Origin: Pseudomonas taiwanensis
GTDB lineage: Bacteria > Pseudomonadota > Gammaproteobacteria > Pseudomonadales > Pseudomonadaceae
Direction of reading: 5' to 3'
NCBI RefSeq assembly: GCF_013393345.1
Contig: NZ_QJRF01000077.1
Coordinates: 159,129-223,128 of the forward strand
Length of the DNA: 64,000 nt
The position numbers were made by a program, and so were the translations under genes. Shown one piece after another: positions 1 to 7,474 of this stretch (within the stretch, counting starts at the first letter, position 1; the number at the start of each line of letters is the position of its first letter). The notes under the pieces were generated by a model. The model did no database searches. It saw only the letters and a list, made by a program, of their open reading frames with translations, and had not been told where the DNA came from.

Positions 1-321
1 TTCGCCCTGCTGACCGGTTACATGCAGACTGGTGAAACGTTTTCCTTGCTGCAGGGGCGTCACCCGATAGTGCAGCGGCTGGTCGGTGCGCGCACCCTGG
101 AGAAACAGACAATGCAGTGTCGCTGGCATCAGCTCCGGGCTGTAGCGCTGGGCTACGGCCAAGGCCTGTCCCAGCAGTTGGCCACCAAATACCCGGCCAT
201 TGAGGTTGGTGTCGTGAGTGCTGGCGAGGAATGACCCGGGAGCCTCCTGCTCCAGCACGAACAGTTCCGCTAGGCGCTCCTGACTCCAGTTTCTTGGCCT
301 TACCGCCGCTGCTGCCGTCAT
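1..321 (-). CDS. tesB: Acyl-CoA thioesterase II (TesB-like), N-terminal part cut by window edge
   Basis: The reading frame is open from an ATG at 319-321 to the left edge (107 codons), so the C-terminal two thirds lie outside. The translation contains the hallmark TesB N-terminal hotdog block: NLNGRVFGGQLLGQAL near residue 40, then LHCLFLQ and a QGKRFTSL segment, as in E. coli TesB. TesB proteins hydrolyse medium and long acyl-CoA esters to free acid and CoA in the cytoplasm. The gene is divergent from the GlcE-like gene at 423, and the 101-bp gap holds one of the recurrent palindromic operators (382-404). Family assignment comes from these motifs; the catalytic Asp/Thr/Gln of the C-terminal half cannot be seen. 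Confidence 0.85.
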   Translation of the reverse strand, partial: MTAAAAVRPRNWSQERLAELFVLEQEAPGSFLASTHDTNLNGRVFGGQLLGQALAVAQRYSPELMPATLHCLFLQGARTDQPLHYRVTPLQQGKRFTSLHVTGQQGE

Positions 322-381
322 GAAATATGTACTCCGAAAACTGGCTCTCGTGCCCTTGTTGATGGCATCGAAACTAACCAA

Positions 382-404
382 TAAACTGACACATAGTCAA
401 TTAT
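382..404. promoter_or_regulatory. Recurrent 23-bp operator, site 1
   Basis: Left half TAAACTGAC, 5-nt spacer ACATA, right half GTCAATTAT. It matches the window-wide pattern ATAACTGAC-N5-GTCAGTTAT. It lies between the divergent TesB-like and GlcE-like genes, 19 bp before the ATG at 423. Function as a repressor binding site is inferred from recurrence. Confidence 0.55.
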
Positions 405-422
405 TAGAAAGCCAGGACAGTG

Positions 423-1430
423 ATGAAGGCCCATGACGCCAGCACGCAGCTGATCGAAACCATTTGTTCCGCCAAGGCCAGGAATGCCAGGTTGCGAATC
501 AGGGGGGCTGATAGCAAAGGCTTTCTTGGCCTGAGCAAGTTCGGAGAATCTCTGGACAGTCGCAATCACAAGGGCATCCTCGAACTCGATCCCGCACAGT
601 TCTGGATTCGCTCTCGGGCTGGCACCTCATTGCGAGCACTCAACGCTACGCTGGATGAATACGAGTTGATGCTCGCCTTTGAGCCTCCGGCCTTCTCAGC
701 AGACGCCACAGTCGGTGGCATGGTCGCCACTGGCCTGGCAGGCCCTCGTCGCCCCTGGGCCGGGGGTGTGGCGGAGCACGTCCTGGGGGGTAGCCTGATC
801 GATGGGGATGGCCAGTTGCGCCACTTTGGCGGGGAAGGTATTCCAAGCCGGCTGGTGGCCGGCAGCCTGGGCCGCCTGGGCTTGATCTCCGAGGTATGTC
901 TGCTAGTGCGACAAAAGCCTCGTCGGACGCTCAGTCTTCGTCTGGAAATCAGCCAGTCCTTGGCGCTACGCAAGTTCCGGACCTGGATGCGCTATCCCTC
1001 CCCGCTCAGCGGCGGATGCCACACTGGCGATGCGCTTTACCTGCGCCTGGAGGGCACCCCGGAAGCCGTGCAACGGGCAAGGAGCCTGATCGGAGGCGAC
1101 GAAACCAGCTCCAGCCTGTGGGACGATCTGCGCGAGCAGCGCCTAGGTTTCTTCCGCGACCCGCGCCCGCTCTGGTGCATCCAAGTGGGTGCAGATGCGC
1201 CACAACGGAAGCTGCCGGGGGCGGTGCTACTGGATTGGGGAGGAGCCCAGCGCTGGCTGAAGAGTGCCGAGCCGACACTGGTGATTGAGCGCCACGCCCA
1301 GGCACTGGGTGGCAGGGCGATCTGCTTCACGCCGGATGGTTGCGCGCCCGGTCTCAGTCAGCTGCCGGAAGCAGAGGACATGCGGGCGCTCCGCAAGCAG
1401 CTGGACCCGCAAGGTCTGTTCGCCGGCTAG
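423..1430 (+). CDS. Orphan GlcE-like FAD-binding oxidase subunit
   Basis: A 335-residue relative of glycolate oxidase subunit GlcE (FAD_binding_4 fold), clearly paralogous to GlcE at 15473. Shared blocks include the PPAFSADATVGGMVATGLAG segment near residue 95, PRRPWAGGV, the DDLREQRL and RPLW segments, LDWGGAQRWLK and the C-terminal LDPQGLF. The start is the ATG at 423; a GTG immediately before it (420) would add one residue, and AGGA at 413-416 gives good spacing to 423. No GlcD or GlcF partner is beside it. Relative to GlcE it lacks about seven residues at the conserved VMKNVAGYDL loop, where FGGE is followed directly by GIPSRLVAGS. Its role is unknown: a redox subunit with altered FAD contacts, or a non-catalytic relic kept under the operator at 382-404. 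Confidence 0.75.
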   Translation: MKAHDASTQLIETICSAKARNARLRIRGADSKGFLGLSKFGESLDSRNHKGILELDPAQFWIRSRAGTSLRALNATLDEYELMLAFEPPAFSADATVGGMVATGLAGPRRPWAGGVAEHVLGGSLIDGDGQLRHFGGEGIPSRLVAGSLGRLGLISEVCLLVRQKPRRTLSLRLEISQSLALRKFRTWMRYPSPLSGGCHTGDALYLRLEGTPEAVQRARSLIGGDETSSSLWDDLREQRLGFFRDPRPLWCIQVGADAPQRKLPGAVLLDWGGAQRWLKSAEPTLVIERHAQALGGRAICFTPDGCAPGLSQLPEAEDMRALRKQLDPQGLFAG

Positions 1431-1879
1431 GCCGCCGGCGTCTTGCGATTTACGTACTTGAAGGTGCCCGAAGCCGTGGCAAGCAGTTCACCTGCCTCAT
1501 TGCGCACCTCACCATCGCAGAACGCCAGGGACTTACCGCTGGAGCGCAGGAAGCCCCGAGCAACCAGCAGACCGCCAACACCGCCGCCAGGGCGCATGAA
1601 GTTGGTCTTGAGCTCCACAGTGACGCAGCTGCGGCCGCTCCCGTGACCCAGCGTGCAGCAGGCCAGCACGGCATCCATCAGGGTCATCATCAATCCGCCG
1701 TGGGCGGAGGCCCCGCCGTTCATGTGATGATCCTTGAGGCGCAGGCGCAGGGTGGCACCCTCCTCGTCGAACTCCGGCGTGCCATAGATCTCAAGGTGGG
1801 TCAGCAAGGGGTCCATGCCCTGCAGGGGCGGAACACTCGCCACGTAGGCGCTGACTTCCTGGGCGTTTCTGCCGCTCAT
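1427..1879 (-). CDS. PaaI-type hotdog thioesterase
   Basis: A 150-residue single-hotdog protein. The conserved N-x3-S-A-H-G-G-L-M-M-T-L-M-D block lies at about residues 54-68 (NGGASAHGGLMMTLMDA), followed by VELKTNFMRPGG, the usual PaaI/4HBT active-site layout. Such enzymes release CoA from aromatic or short acyl-CoA thioesters, often as a salvage step in CoA-dependent catabolism. ATG 1879 is chosen because GAGGAG lies 7 nt upstream; a GTG at 1894 without a comparable site would abut the stop of the MFS gene. It is the second gene after the MFS carrier on the minus strand (11-nt gap) and overlaps the GlcE-like gene tail to tail by 4 nt. The natural substrate is unknown. Confidence 0.85.
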   Translation of the reverse strand: MSGRNAQEVSAYVASVPPLQGMDPLLTHLEIYGTPEFDEEGATLRLRLKDHHMNGGASAHGGLMMTLMDAVLACCTLGHGSGRSCVTVELKTNFMRPGGGVGGLLVARGFLRSSGKSLAFCDGEVRNEAGELLATASGTFKYVNRKTPAA

Positions 1880-1890
1880 TTCAGTACTCC

Positions 1891-3213
1891 TCACGCTTGG
1901 CTGCGAGACAGGCCCGGCATATCGTCGCCCGACTGTTCGACAGCCTGCTGATCCGGTTCTGATTGGTCGAATTTCGGGTAGCGTCCCAGCGTGAGGATCA
2001 GCACGGAACCCAAAGCGAAGGTAATGACGCAGTGGGTTAACAAGCCGGAATAGGATCCGGTCTGGGCGTAGAGATAGGCGAAATAGAGTGGTGCCAGCGT
2101 AGCCCCCAGACCAATGAAGCCCATGTGCAAACTGAAGATGCGACTGTAGTCACGCATACCGAAGTAACGCGCCATGAGAAATGCGGCGATATCCATCTCC
2201 GCCCCCGCACCAACACCTACCAGGACCGAGGCCAGCATCAGGCTGGTCATGTGGGTATCCGCTCCGGCGAACATCAGGCAGCCAAAGGCGGGCATCACCA
2301 GCACCACGAAGGCAACCCCCGGTGCCCAGAGGCGGTCCACCAAGTAACCCACCACCACGCGACCGAGAATCAGGGAGATGCCATAGACACTGAATGCCAG
2401 CCCCGCGTCGGTGGCTGACAGCCCCTTGTCGCGCAACATGGGAACGGTGCTGGTGACCATGCCGATCATCGAGGTCACCGAAAGCACCAGTGCCACGTTG
2501 CACAGCCAGAACCGTGGCGACAGCGCCGCCTGGCGCAGGGACATGCCTGGTAGTCGGGGAGCCGTGCCGGGCTCGGCGACGGCGCGGGTGATCGGGCTGT
2601 CGCTACGCATCCACAGTAACGAAAGCGGCCAGGTGATCAGCAGCGGCATGGCACCCAGCACCCAGAATCCGGCACGCCAGTCGGACTGGGCAATTACCCA
2701 GCTCAGCACCGGCGGCAGCACCAGAGCGGCCAGCCCCGTACCACTGAGGATGATGGCCAGGGCCAAACCGCGGTTGCGGTCGAACCAGAGGTTCACCAGC
2801 TGTGTCCAGGTCACCATGGTAGTTCCCATGCCAACAAACGCCAGCAGGGAGTAGCCGGCATAGAGTTGCCAGATCGGGCCGGTCATCAGGCTGATGGCGA
2901 AGTAGCCGAGGGCCAGGGCAACCAGCGAGGAGATTGCCACCGGACGCAGGCCATAGCGGCGGATCAGCCAGCCACTGATTTGCACTGCGACGATGGTAAA
3001 AGCAAAGAGAAAGGCGATGGCGGGCTGAATCTGCTCGCGAGACCAGCCGAAAGCCTCCTGCATGGGCAGTACCAGGGTACCGAAGGAATACAGTGGAGCG
3101 ACCCCCACCGAGGTGCCAATACCCAGCAGTGCCAGGATGAGGATGCGCCAACCCTGGCGAAACTCGGTGAGGTCAATCGCCAGGGAAGGACCGGAATGGT
3201 GCTGGGAACTCAT
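1891..3213 (-). CDS. MFS transporter, OFA-like (oxalate/formate antiporter family)
   Basis: A 440-residue, 12-helix major facilitator protein of the inner membrane. The N-terminal half has GIGTSVGVAPLYSFGTLVLP followed by FGWSREQIQPAIA, typical of monocarboxylate/OFA-type carriers, and the central loop carries the charged MFS linker. The likely cargo is an organic acid because all neighbours handle acyl-CoA; this is inference. The start is ATG 3213. Transcription probably starts upstream near 3250-3300, where a copy of the recurrent operator lies (3274-3296), and continues into the PaaI-type thioesterase. No sign of truncation. Confidence 0.85.
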   Translation of the reverse strand: MSSQHHSGPSLAIDLTEFRQGWRILILALLGIGTSVGVAPLYSFGTLVLPMQEAFGWSREQIQPAIAFLFAFTIVAVQISGWLIRRYGLRPVAISSLVALALGYFAISLMTGPIWQLYAGYSLLAFVGMGTTMVTWTQLVNLWFDRNRGLALAIILSGTGLAALVLPPVLSWVIAQSDWRAGFWVLGAMPLLITWPLSLLWMRSDSPITRAVAEPGTAPRLPGMSLRQAALSPRFWLCNVALVLSVTSMIGMVTSTVPMLRDKGLSATDAGLAFSVYGISLILGRVVVGYLVDRLWAPGVAFVVLVMPAFGCLMFAGADTHMTSLMLASVLVGVGAGAEMDIAAFLMARYFGMRDYSRIFSLHMGFIGLGATLAPLYFAYLYAQTGSYSGLLTHCVITFALGSVLILTLGRYPKFDQSEPDQQAVEQSGDDMPGLSRSQA

Positions 3214-3273
3214 GCGTGGATACCCCGCTCAGCCTTGTAGTTGTTTTAGCCGGATTCTATACCCGCGAAATCA

Positions 3274-3296
3274 ATAAATGACACTCTTTTATTTAT
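3274..3296. promoter_or_regulatory. Recurrent 23-bp operator, site 2
   Basis: Left half ATAAATGAC, spacer ACTCT, right half TTTATTTAT, inside an AT-rich 176-bp gap. It lies 61 bp upstream of the MFS start at 3213. The right half is degenerate but equals the type seen in site 6 (TTCATTTAT). Confidence 0.45.
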
Positions 3297-3333
3297 TGCC
3301 ATCCATGTCGCTCAGCAAGTGCACTCGATGGTG

Positions 3334-3381
3334 AGTGCGACGACCCCATCAGAAGTCACACCTGATAGGTGTCGTCGCACT
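3334..3381. terminator. Long hairpin after the acyl-CoA ligase gene
   Basis: Perfect 11-bp arms AGTGCGACGAC (3334-3344) and GTCGTCGCACT (3371-3381) enclose a 26-nt loop that itself contains ATCAG/CTGAT. It lies 9 bp beyond the ligase stop on the minus strand. There is no U-tract, so it may be a processing or stabilising hairpin rather than a classical terminator. Confidence 0.4.
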
Positions 3382-3389
3382 GCAGAGGG

Positions 3390-5039
3390 TCAGCGTTTGG
3401 CGAAGGTCAGGTTTGCCTTTACCCTGTCCCAGGTCTGCGGGGTAACCCCGTCATCGCGCAGCTGGTACTTGAGGATGCGCCCTACCGGGCTGCGCGGCAG
3501 GCTGGTGCGGAACTCGATGAATCGCGGTACCGCGTAGTACGGCACGCGATCGATAGCCCAGCGACATAGATCCTCTTCGCTGAGCGTGCTGCCCTCACGC
3601 AGCACGGCGGTTACCTTCACGTCGTCCTCCGACAGTTCGGAGAACACCGCATGGACCGCCACTTCCTCGATCTCCGGATGGGCGATGAAACTGCGCTCCA
3701 TCTCGAAGCCGGAGATGTTCTCGCCGCCGCGACGCATGTAGTCCTTCTTGCGGTCGAGGAAGAAGAAAAAACCATCCTCGTCCATCTTCCCGATGTCGCC
3801 TGTGTGGAACCACATGTTGCGCATCACCTTGAGAGTGTCGGCCGGGCGGTTCCAGTAGCCCTCGAACATCACGTGGGGCTTGAGTGGTCGCACGATCAGC
3901 TCACCGGGCGTGCCATAGGGCAGCTCGACGTCAAAATCATCGACCACCCGGATATCAAACGAGTCGCAGCGACGCCCGGCGCAGTTGGGTTTGTCCGGCT
4001 GGCCGAAGGGCAGCATGGTGACGATGGCGCACTCGGTGAGGCCGAAACCGGCCCCGCCTACCGTGTGACGTACGCCAAAGCGTTCGCGCCAGCGAGACTG
4101 CAGCTCCGGGGGGAAAGGCGCCGAATAGACCTTGTTGAGCTTGCCGTAACAGCGCTTCATGGCCTCGTTGTCCGGAGCGTCAGCCAACAGAGGGCCCATG
4201 GAAGCCAGCAAGTTGGCTTCGTTGGCGCCACTGCGCTCGATATCCGGCCAGAACCCGGAAACCGAAAATCTCGGATAGATCACGGAGCGGGCACCGATCA
4301 TCAGGTTGCACAAGACGGTCGTGACCGTCGCATTGAGGTGGAACAAGGGCAGTGGCGTCCAGGTGATGGACTCAGGCGTGCGTCCGTGGGCTTCAATGAT
4401 CTGCCGCGCCTCGTTGCAGGCATTGTTGTGGCTGATCATGCAGCCCTTGGATGGGCCAGTGGTGCCGCCGGTATAGATGAGCATAGTCAGGTCACTGGGT
4501 AGCACCTCGACCTTGGGGTCGCTGTTGTCTTCACTGCGCAGCGCCTCAAGGGAGACCAGAGTCTTCCCGCCGAGGTCCGTTGCAGGCGCGACACCACGGT
4601 GGGCAATGTACTTGAGGTTCGGCAGTTGGTCCTTTACCAGGGCAATGCGCTCGGCGTACTCGGTTTCGGCAATTACCAGCTCGGCGGTGGCGTCGGCAAT
4701 CTGGTGGCGCAGGAATTCGCCCTTGAGGGCTGTGTTTACCGGCACGCTGATGGCGCCCAGCTTGTTCAGGGCGAACCAGAGCAATACAGCATCGGCGTTG
4801 TTGTCGAGAATGGTCACGACCGTCTGGCCCTTGACCACACCCAGGGCTTCCAGGCCGTTGGCCAGTCGGCAGCTTTCCCGCTGGATGTCGGCAAAACTGT
4901 AAATATCGCCCTGCACGTCGAGGAAGGGACGCTCGCCATGCTCCCGCGCTGCCCGGCGCACCACGTCGTTAACGGTGTCCATTTGGCCGACGGACCAGCC
5001 CGGCAGGGCCTTGTCGTTGAGTTGGGTGGAAAAGCTCAT
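3390..5039 (-). CDS. AMP-forming acyl-CoA ligase
   Basis: A 549-residue ANL-superfamily enzyme that activates a carboxylic acid with ATP and CoA. The P-loop-like motif YTGGTTGPSKG is at residues 189-199. The TGD block precedes the hinge (HTGDIGKMDEDGFFFFLDRKKDYMRRGG), and the C-terminal PRFIEFR / LPRSPVGRILKYQLR carries the catalytic lysine. Overall it resembles CaiC-type crotonobetaine/carnitine-CoA ligases. It is the last gene of a six-gene minus-strand operon (gap 4 nt to the SDR upstream). By position and company it would play the LvaE-like entry role for the acid degraded by this operon. Substrate specificity cannot be read from the sequence. Confidence 0.9.
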   Translation of the reverse strand: MSFSTQLNDKALPGWSVGQMDTVNDVVRRAAREHGERPFLDVQGDIYSFADIQRESCRLANGLEALGVVKGQTVVTILDNNADAVLLWFALNKLGAISVPVNTALKGEFLRHQIADATAELVIAETEYAERIALVKDQLPNLKYIAHRGVAPATDLGGKTLVSLEALRSEDNSDPKVEVLPSDLTMLIYTGGTTGPSKGCMISHNNACNEARQIIEAHGRTPESITWTPLPLFHLNATVTTVLCNLMIGARSVIYPRFSVSGFWPDIERSGANEANLLASMGPLLADAPDNEAMKRCYGKLNKVYSAPFPPELQSRWRERFGVRHTVGGAGFGLTECAIVTMLPFGQPDKPNCAGRRCDSFDIRVVDDFDVELPYGTPGELIVRPLKPHVMFEGYWNRPADTLKVMRNMWFHTGDIGKMDEDGFFFFLDRKKDYMRRGGENISGFEMERSFIAHPEIEEVAVHAVFSELSEDDVKVTAVLREGSTLSEEDLCRWAIDRVPYYAVPRFIEFRTSLPRSPVGRILKYQLRDDGVTPQTWDRVKANLTFAKR

Positions 5040-5043
5040 GGTT

Positions 5044-5874
5044 TCAGACTCCGGATGGGTATTGGCCGACCAGGCGTTGCCAGCGCTGTCCTGCCAGCGC
5101 CAGGGAACCTTCGTGGCTCAGCACGTAAAAGTGATCTTCGCGGATGGCCGCAAGCAGCGCTTCAGCCACGTCCTCGGCGCTCAGCGCTGCTTTTTCCAGC
5201 GCCTGTTGAGTGCCCTGCTGAAAGGCCAAGGCGGCAGCCGAGGGTTCAGGTGCCCGCGACAGGGAATGGTCGCGACCCGGTCCCGTGAGGCCGGTACGGA
5301 CCAGACCCGGGCAGAGCACCGAGACCCCGATACTCGTCCCTTCACTGGCAAGCTCCAGAGCCAGGGATTCAGACAGCGCCACAAGGGCCGACTTGGCCGC
5401 CACATATGGCGCAATGAAGGGAATAGCCATCAGCCCGCCCATGGAGGCGGTGTTGACGATGTGGGCTGGGCGGCCCTGCCGCAGCAGACGCGGCACGAAG
5501 CTATGCAGGCCATGGATAACACCCATCAGGTTGACGTCCAGCACCCGCCGCCAGTTGCCCAGGTCGTGCTCCCAGCTGTTCCTTGGCCGGTCGCCGGTGA
5601 TACCGGCGTTATTGCACAGAATGTCCAGCCCGCCCACGGCATCTACCTGGCGAGCCAGGTCCTCCACCGATTCGGCATCGGAGACGTCAACGGGAATGGC
5701 CAGCACCTCGCCGCCCAGCCTTGCCAGGCTATCCCGTGCCACTTCCAACTCCGGTCCGGGCAGATCACCCAGCACGACGCGCATGCCTTCACGCTGGAAG
5801 GTGCGCGCCATGGCTAGACCGAGGCCACTGGCCGCGCCGGTGATGACGACGGTCTTGTTCGCAAACTCGCGCAT
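5044..5874 (-). CDS. Short-chain dehydrogenase/reductase (operon SDR 1)
   Basis: A 276-residue classical SDR. The Rossmann glycine motif TGAASGLGLAMA is near residue 13, NNAG appears as CNNAGITG, the catalytic Ser lies in NTASMGG and the Tyr-x3-Lys is YVAAK. The C-terminus is longer than the 250-residue norm, with an extra helical segment (QQGTQQALEKAALSAEDVAEALLAAI) like that of sorbitol/glucose-type cytosolic SDRs. NAD(P)H-dependent alcohol/ketone interconversion is expected. It sits between another SDR (12-nt gap) and the ligase (4-nt gap) in the putative 4-hydroxyacyl-CoA operon. Confidence 0.88.
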   Translation of the reverse strand: MREFANKTVVITGAASGLGLAMARTFQREGMRVVLGDLPGPELEVARDSLARLGGEVLAIPVDVSDAESVEDLARQVDAVGGLDILCNNAGITGDRPRNSWEHDLGNWRRVLDVNLMGVIHGLHSFVPRLLRQGRPAHIVNTASMGGLMAIPFIAPYVAAKSALVALSESLALELASEGTSIGVSVLCPGLVRTGLTGPGRDHSLSRAPEPSAAALAFQQGTQQALEKAALSAEDVAEALLAAIREDHFYVLSHEGSLALAGQRWQRLVGQYPSGV

Positions 5875-5886
5875 CGCTCACCTCCC

Positions 5887-6660
5887 TCAGCGGACCGGCA
5901 CAGTGCCGCCGTCCACACAGAGGGTCTGGCCGGTAATGAAACGCGAGCCTTCCCCGGCGAGGAAGACCATTACTGGCGCCAGGTCCCGCTCGGCGTCTCC
6001 GAGCTTGCCACCCAGGGGGATGATGCGGCTGAGCATCTGGTCGTGGGCGGCGAGTTCCTCGGCACTCATTTTGGCCCGGTGGGCGTCGTACATGGGCGTC
6101 CAGATCATCGGCGCGAGGGCGTTCACCGTGATGGCGTAGCGCGCCCACTCCTGGGCCAAGGTGCGGGTCCAGGCCAGCACCGCGCCCTTGGACGCGGCAT
6201 AGTGGGCGGCGCCGGGCATGCCACTCAGACCAGCGGCGGAGCCGAAGTTGATGATGCGTCCGCCTCGCTCCTTCAAGTAAGAAAAGGCCGCCTGATTGGT
6301 GTGCAGTGTGCCGCGCACGTTGACGTCGAAGATCAGGTCCCAGTCCGGCTTGTCTATGGCCTCGGCCGGCGCAGTGCGCTCCACCGCCGCGACGTTGGCC
6401 AGCACATCGAGCCCGCCCAGCCAGGCAACCGCTTCGCGGAAGGCCCCGTCCACCTTGCTTTTGTCAGCGATATCGCAATGGAGGAACAGCGACTGGCCAG
6501 GGTGGCTGGCCTCCAGTTCGTCGACCAGAGCCCTGCCCTGCTCGTTCAGTACGTCCAGGGAAACCACACGCGCGCCTTCCGCTACGTAGGCACGCACCAC
6601 ACTGGCGCCTATACCGCGGGCGCCGCCGGTGACGATCGCGTTCCTGCCTGCTAGCTGCAT
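5887..6660 (-). CDS. Short-chain dehydrogenase/reductase (operon SDR 2)
   Basis: A 257-residue classical SDR: TGGARGIG glycine motif near residue 9, NVAAVER in place of the usual NNAG, Ser in NFGSAAG, YAASK catalytic pair, and a C-terminal CVDGG typical of FabG-like enzymes. The start is ambiguous. An ATG at 6717, directly after the upstream stop and with an AAGGTGG-like site, would add 19 residues of AT-rich atypical sequence. ATG 6660 has AGAGG 8 nt upstream in a leader like that of the amidohydrolase at 26536, and gives the normal SDR length. It is one of three SDRs in the same operon; the replacement of NNAG by NVAA suggests it may have a different role from the other two. Confidence 0.85.
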   Translation of the reverse strand: MQLAGRNAIVTGGARGIGASVVRAYVAEGARVVSLDVLNEQGRALVDELEASHPGQSLFLHCDIADKSKVDGAFREAVAWLGGLDVLANVAAVERTAPAEAIDKPDWDLIFDVNVRGTLHTNQAAFSYLKERGGRIINFGSAAGLSGMPGAAHYAASKGAVLAWTRTLAQEWARYAITVNALAPMIWTPMYDAHRAKMSAEELAAHDQMLSRIIPLGGKLGDAERDLAPVMVFLAGEGSRFITGQTLCVDGGTVPVR

Positions 6661-6730
6661 GGCATCGACCTCTTGTTCTTGTTGTATGAGGAGTTGATAG
6701 CGCTCGCTGGTGGGCATCAGCCCACCTTTC

Positions 6731-7474
6731 CTATGGCAAGCCGCCATCCACCTTGATCAGCGAACTGGTGGTGTAGGTGGAGTAGGGGCTGGCAAGGTAG
6801 AGCGCGGTAGTAATGATCTCCTCGGGCTGGCCCGGTCGACCCAGCGCATTGGCGCAGCTCTGGCGCATGTCCTCGGTCCAGGCCTTGGCGATATCCGTAA
6901 GGAATGGGCCGGCGGAGATGGTGTTCACCCGTACCGTGGGCCCATATTCCTGGGCTAGGCCGACGGTCATTGCGTTAAGCGCGGCCTTAGCGCCGGCGTA
7001 GGGCACTATCTGCGGAGAGGGACGGATGCCACCCGTGCTGCTGATATTGATGATGGAACCACCCTCTCCCGCCGCCATGCGCTGGGCTACCAGCGCGCTC
7101 AGACGGAAGGGACCCTTGAAGTTGAGGCCGAGGACCTTGTCGAAAAGCTCCTCGGTCACTTCGTGGCTGGGCACCGCCGGAGACATGCCGGCGTTGTTCA
7201 CCAGCACGTCGATTCGACCGAATTCGGCGTAGACCACATCCACCAGGCGCTCCACTTCCGCCCACTTGCCCACGTGGCAAGCTACGGCCATGGCACGCCG
7301 GCCCAGCGCCCGCACTTCCTCGGCTACGGTTTCGCAGGCGTCCAGCTTGCGGCTGGCGATGATCAGGTCGGCATCGCGCTCGGCGAATGCCTTGACCATC
7401 TGATAGCCCAGCCCTCGGCTACCCCCGGTGACTAGAATGACCTTGCCGGTCAGGTCGAACAGCTTGTCGCTCAT
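6731..7474 (-). CDS. Short-chain dehydrogenase/reductase (operon SDR 3)
   Basis: A 247-residue classical SDR: TGGSRGLG near residue 14, NNAG in VNNAGMSP, Ser in NISSTGG, YAGAK catalytic pair, and KVDGGLP at the C-terminus. The stop of the acyl-CoA dehydrogenase gene is embedded in ATGATGA, so the two genes overlap and are translationally coupled. ATG 7474 is preferred over 7477 because GGAGAG is then 6 nt away. Being directly coupled to the dehydrogenase, it is the best candidate for the LvaD-like step that reduces a 4-keto to a 4-hydroxyacyl-CoA; this is inference from gene order. Confidence 0.88.
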   Translation of the reverse strand: MSDKLFDLTGKVILVTGGSRGLGYQMVKAFAERDADLIIASRKLDACETVAEEVRALGRRAMAVACHVGKWAEVERLVDVVYAEFGRIDVLVNNAGMSPAVPSHEVTEELFDKVLGLNFKGPFRLSALVAQRMAAGEGGSIINISSTGGIRPSPQIVPYAGAKAALNAMTVGLAQEYGPTVRVNTISAGPFLTDIAKAWTEDMRQSCANALGRPGQPEEIITTALYLASPYSTYTTSSLIKVDGGLP

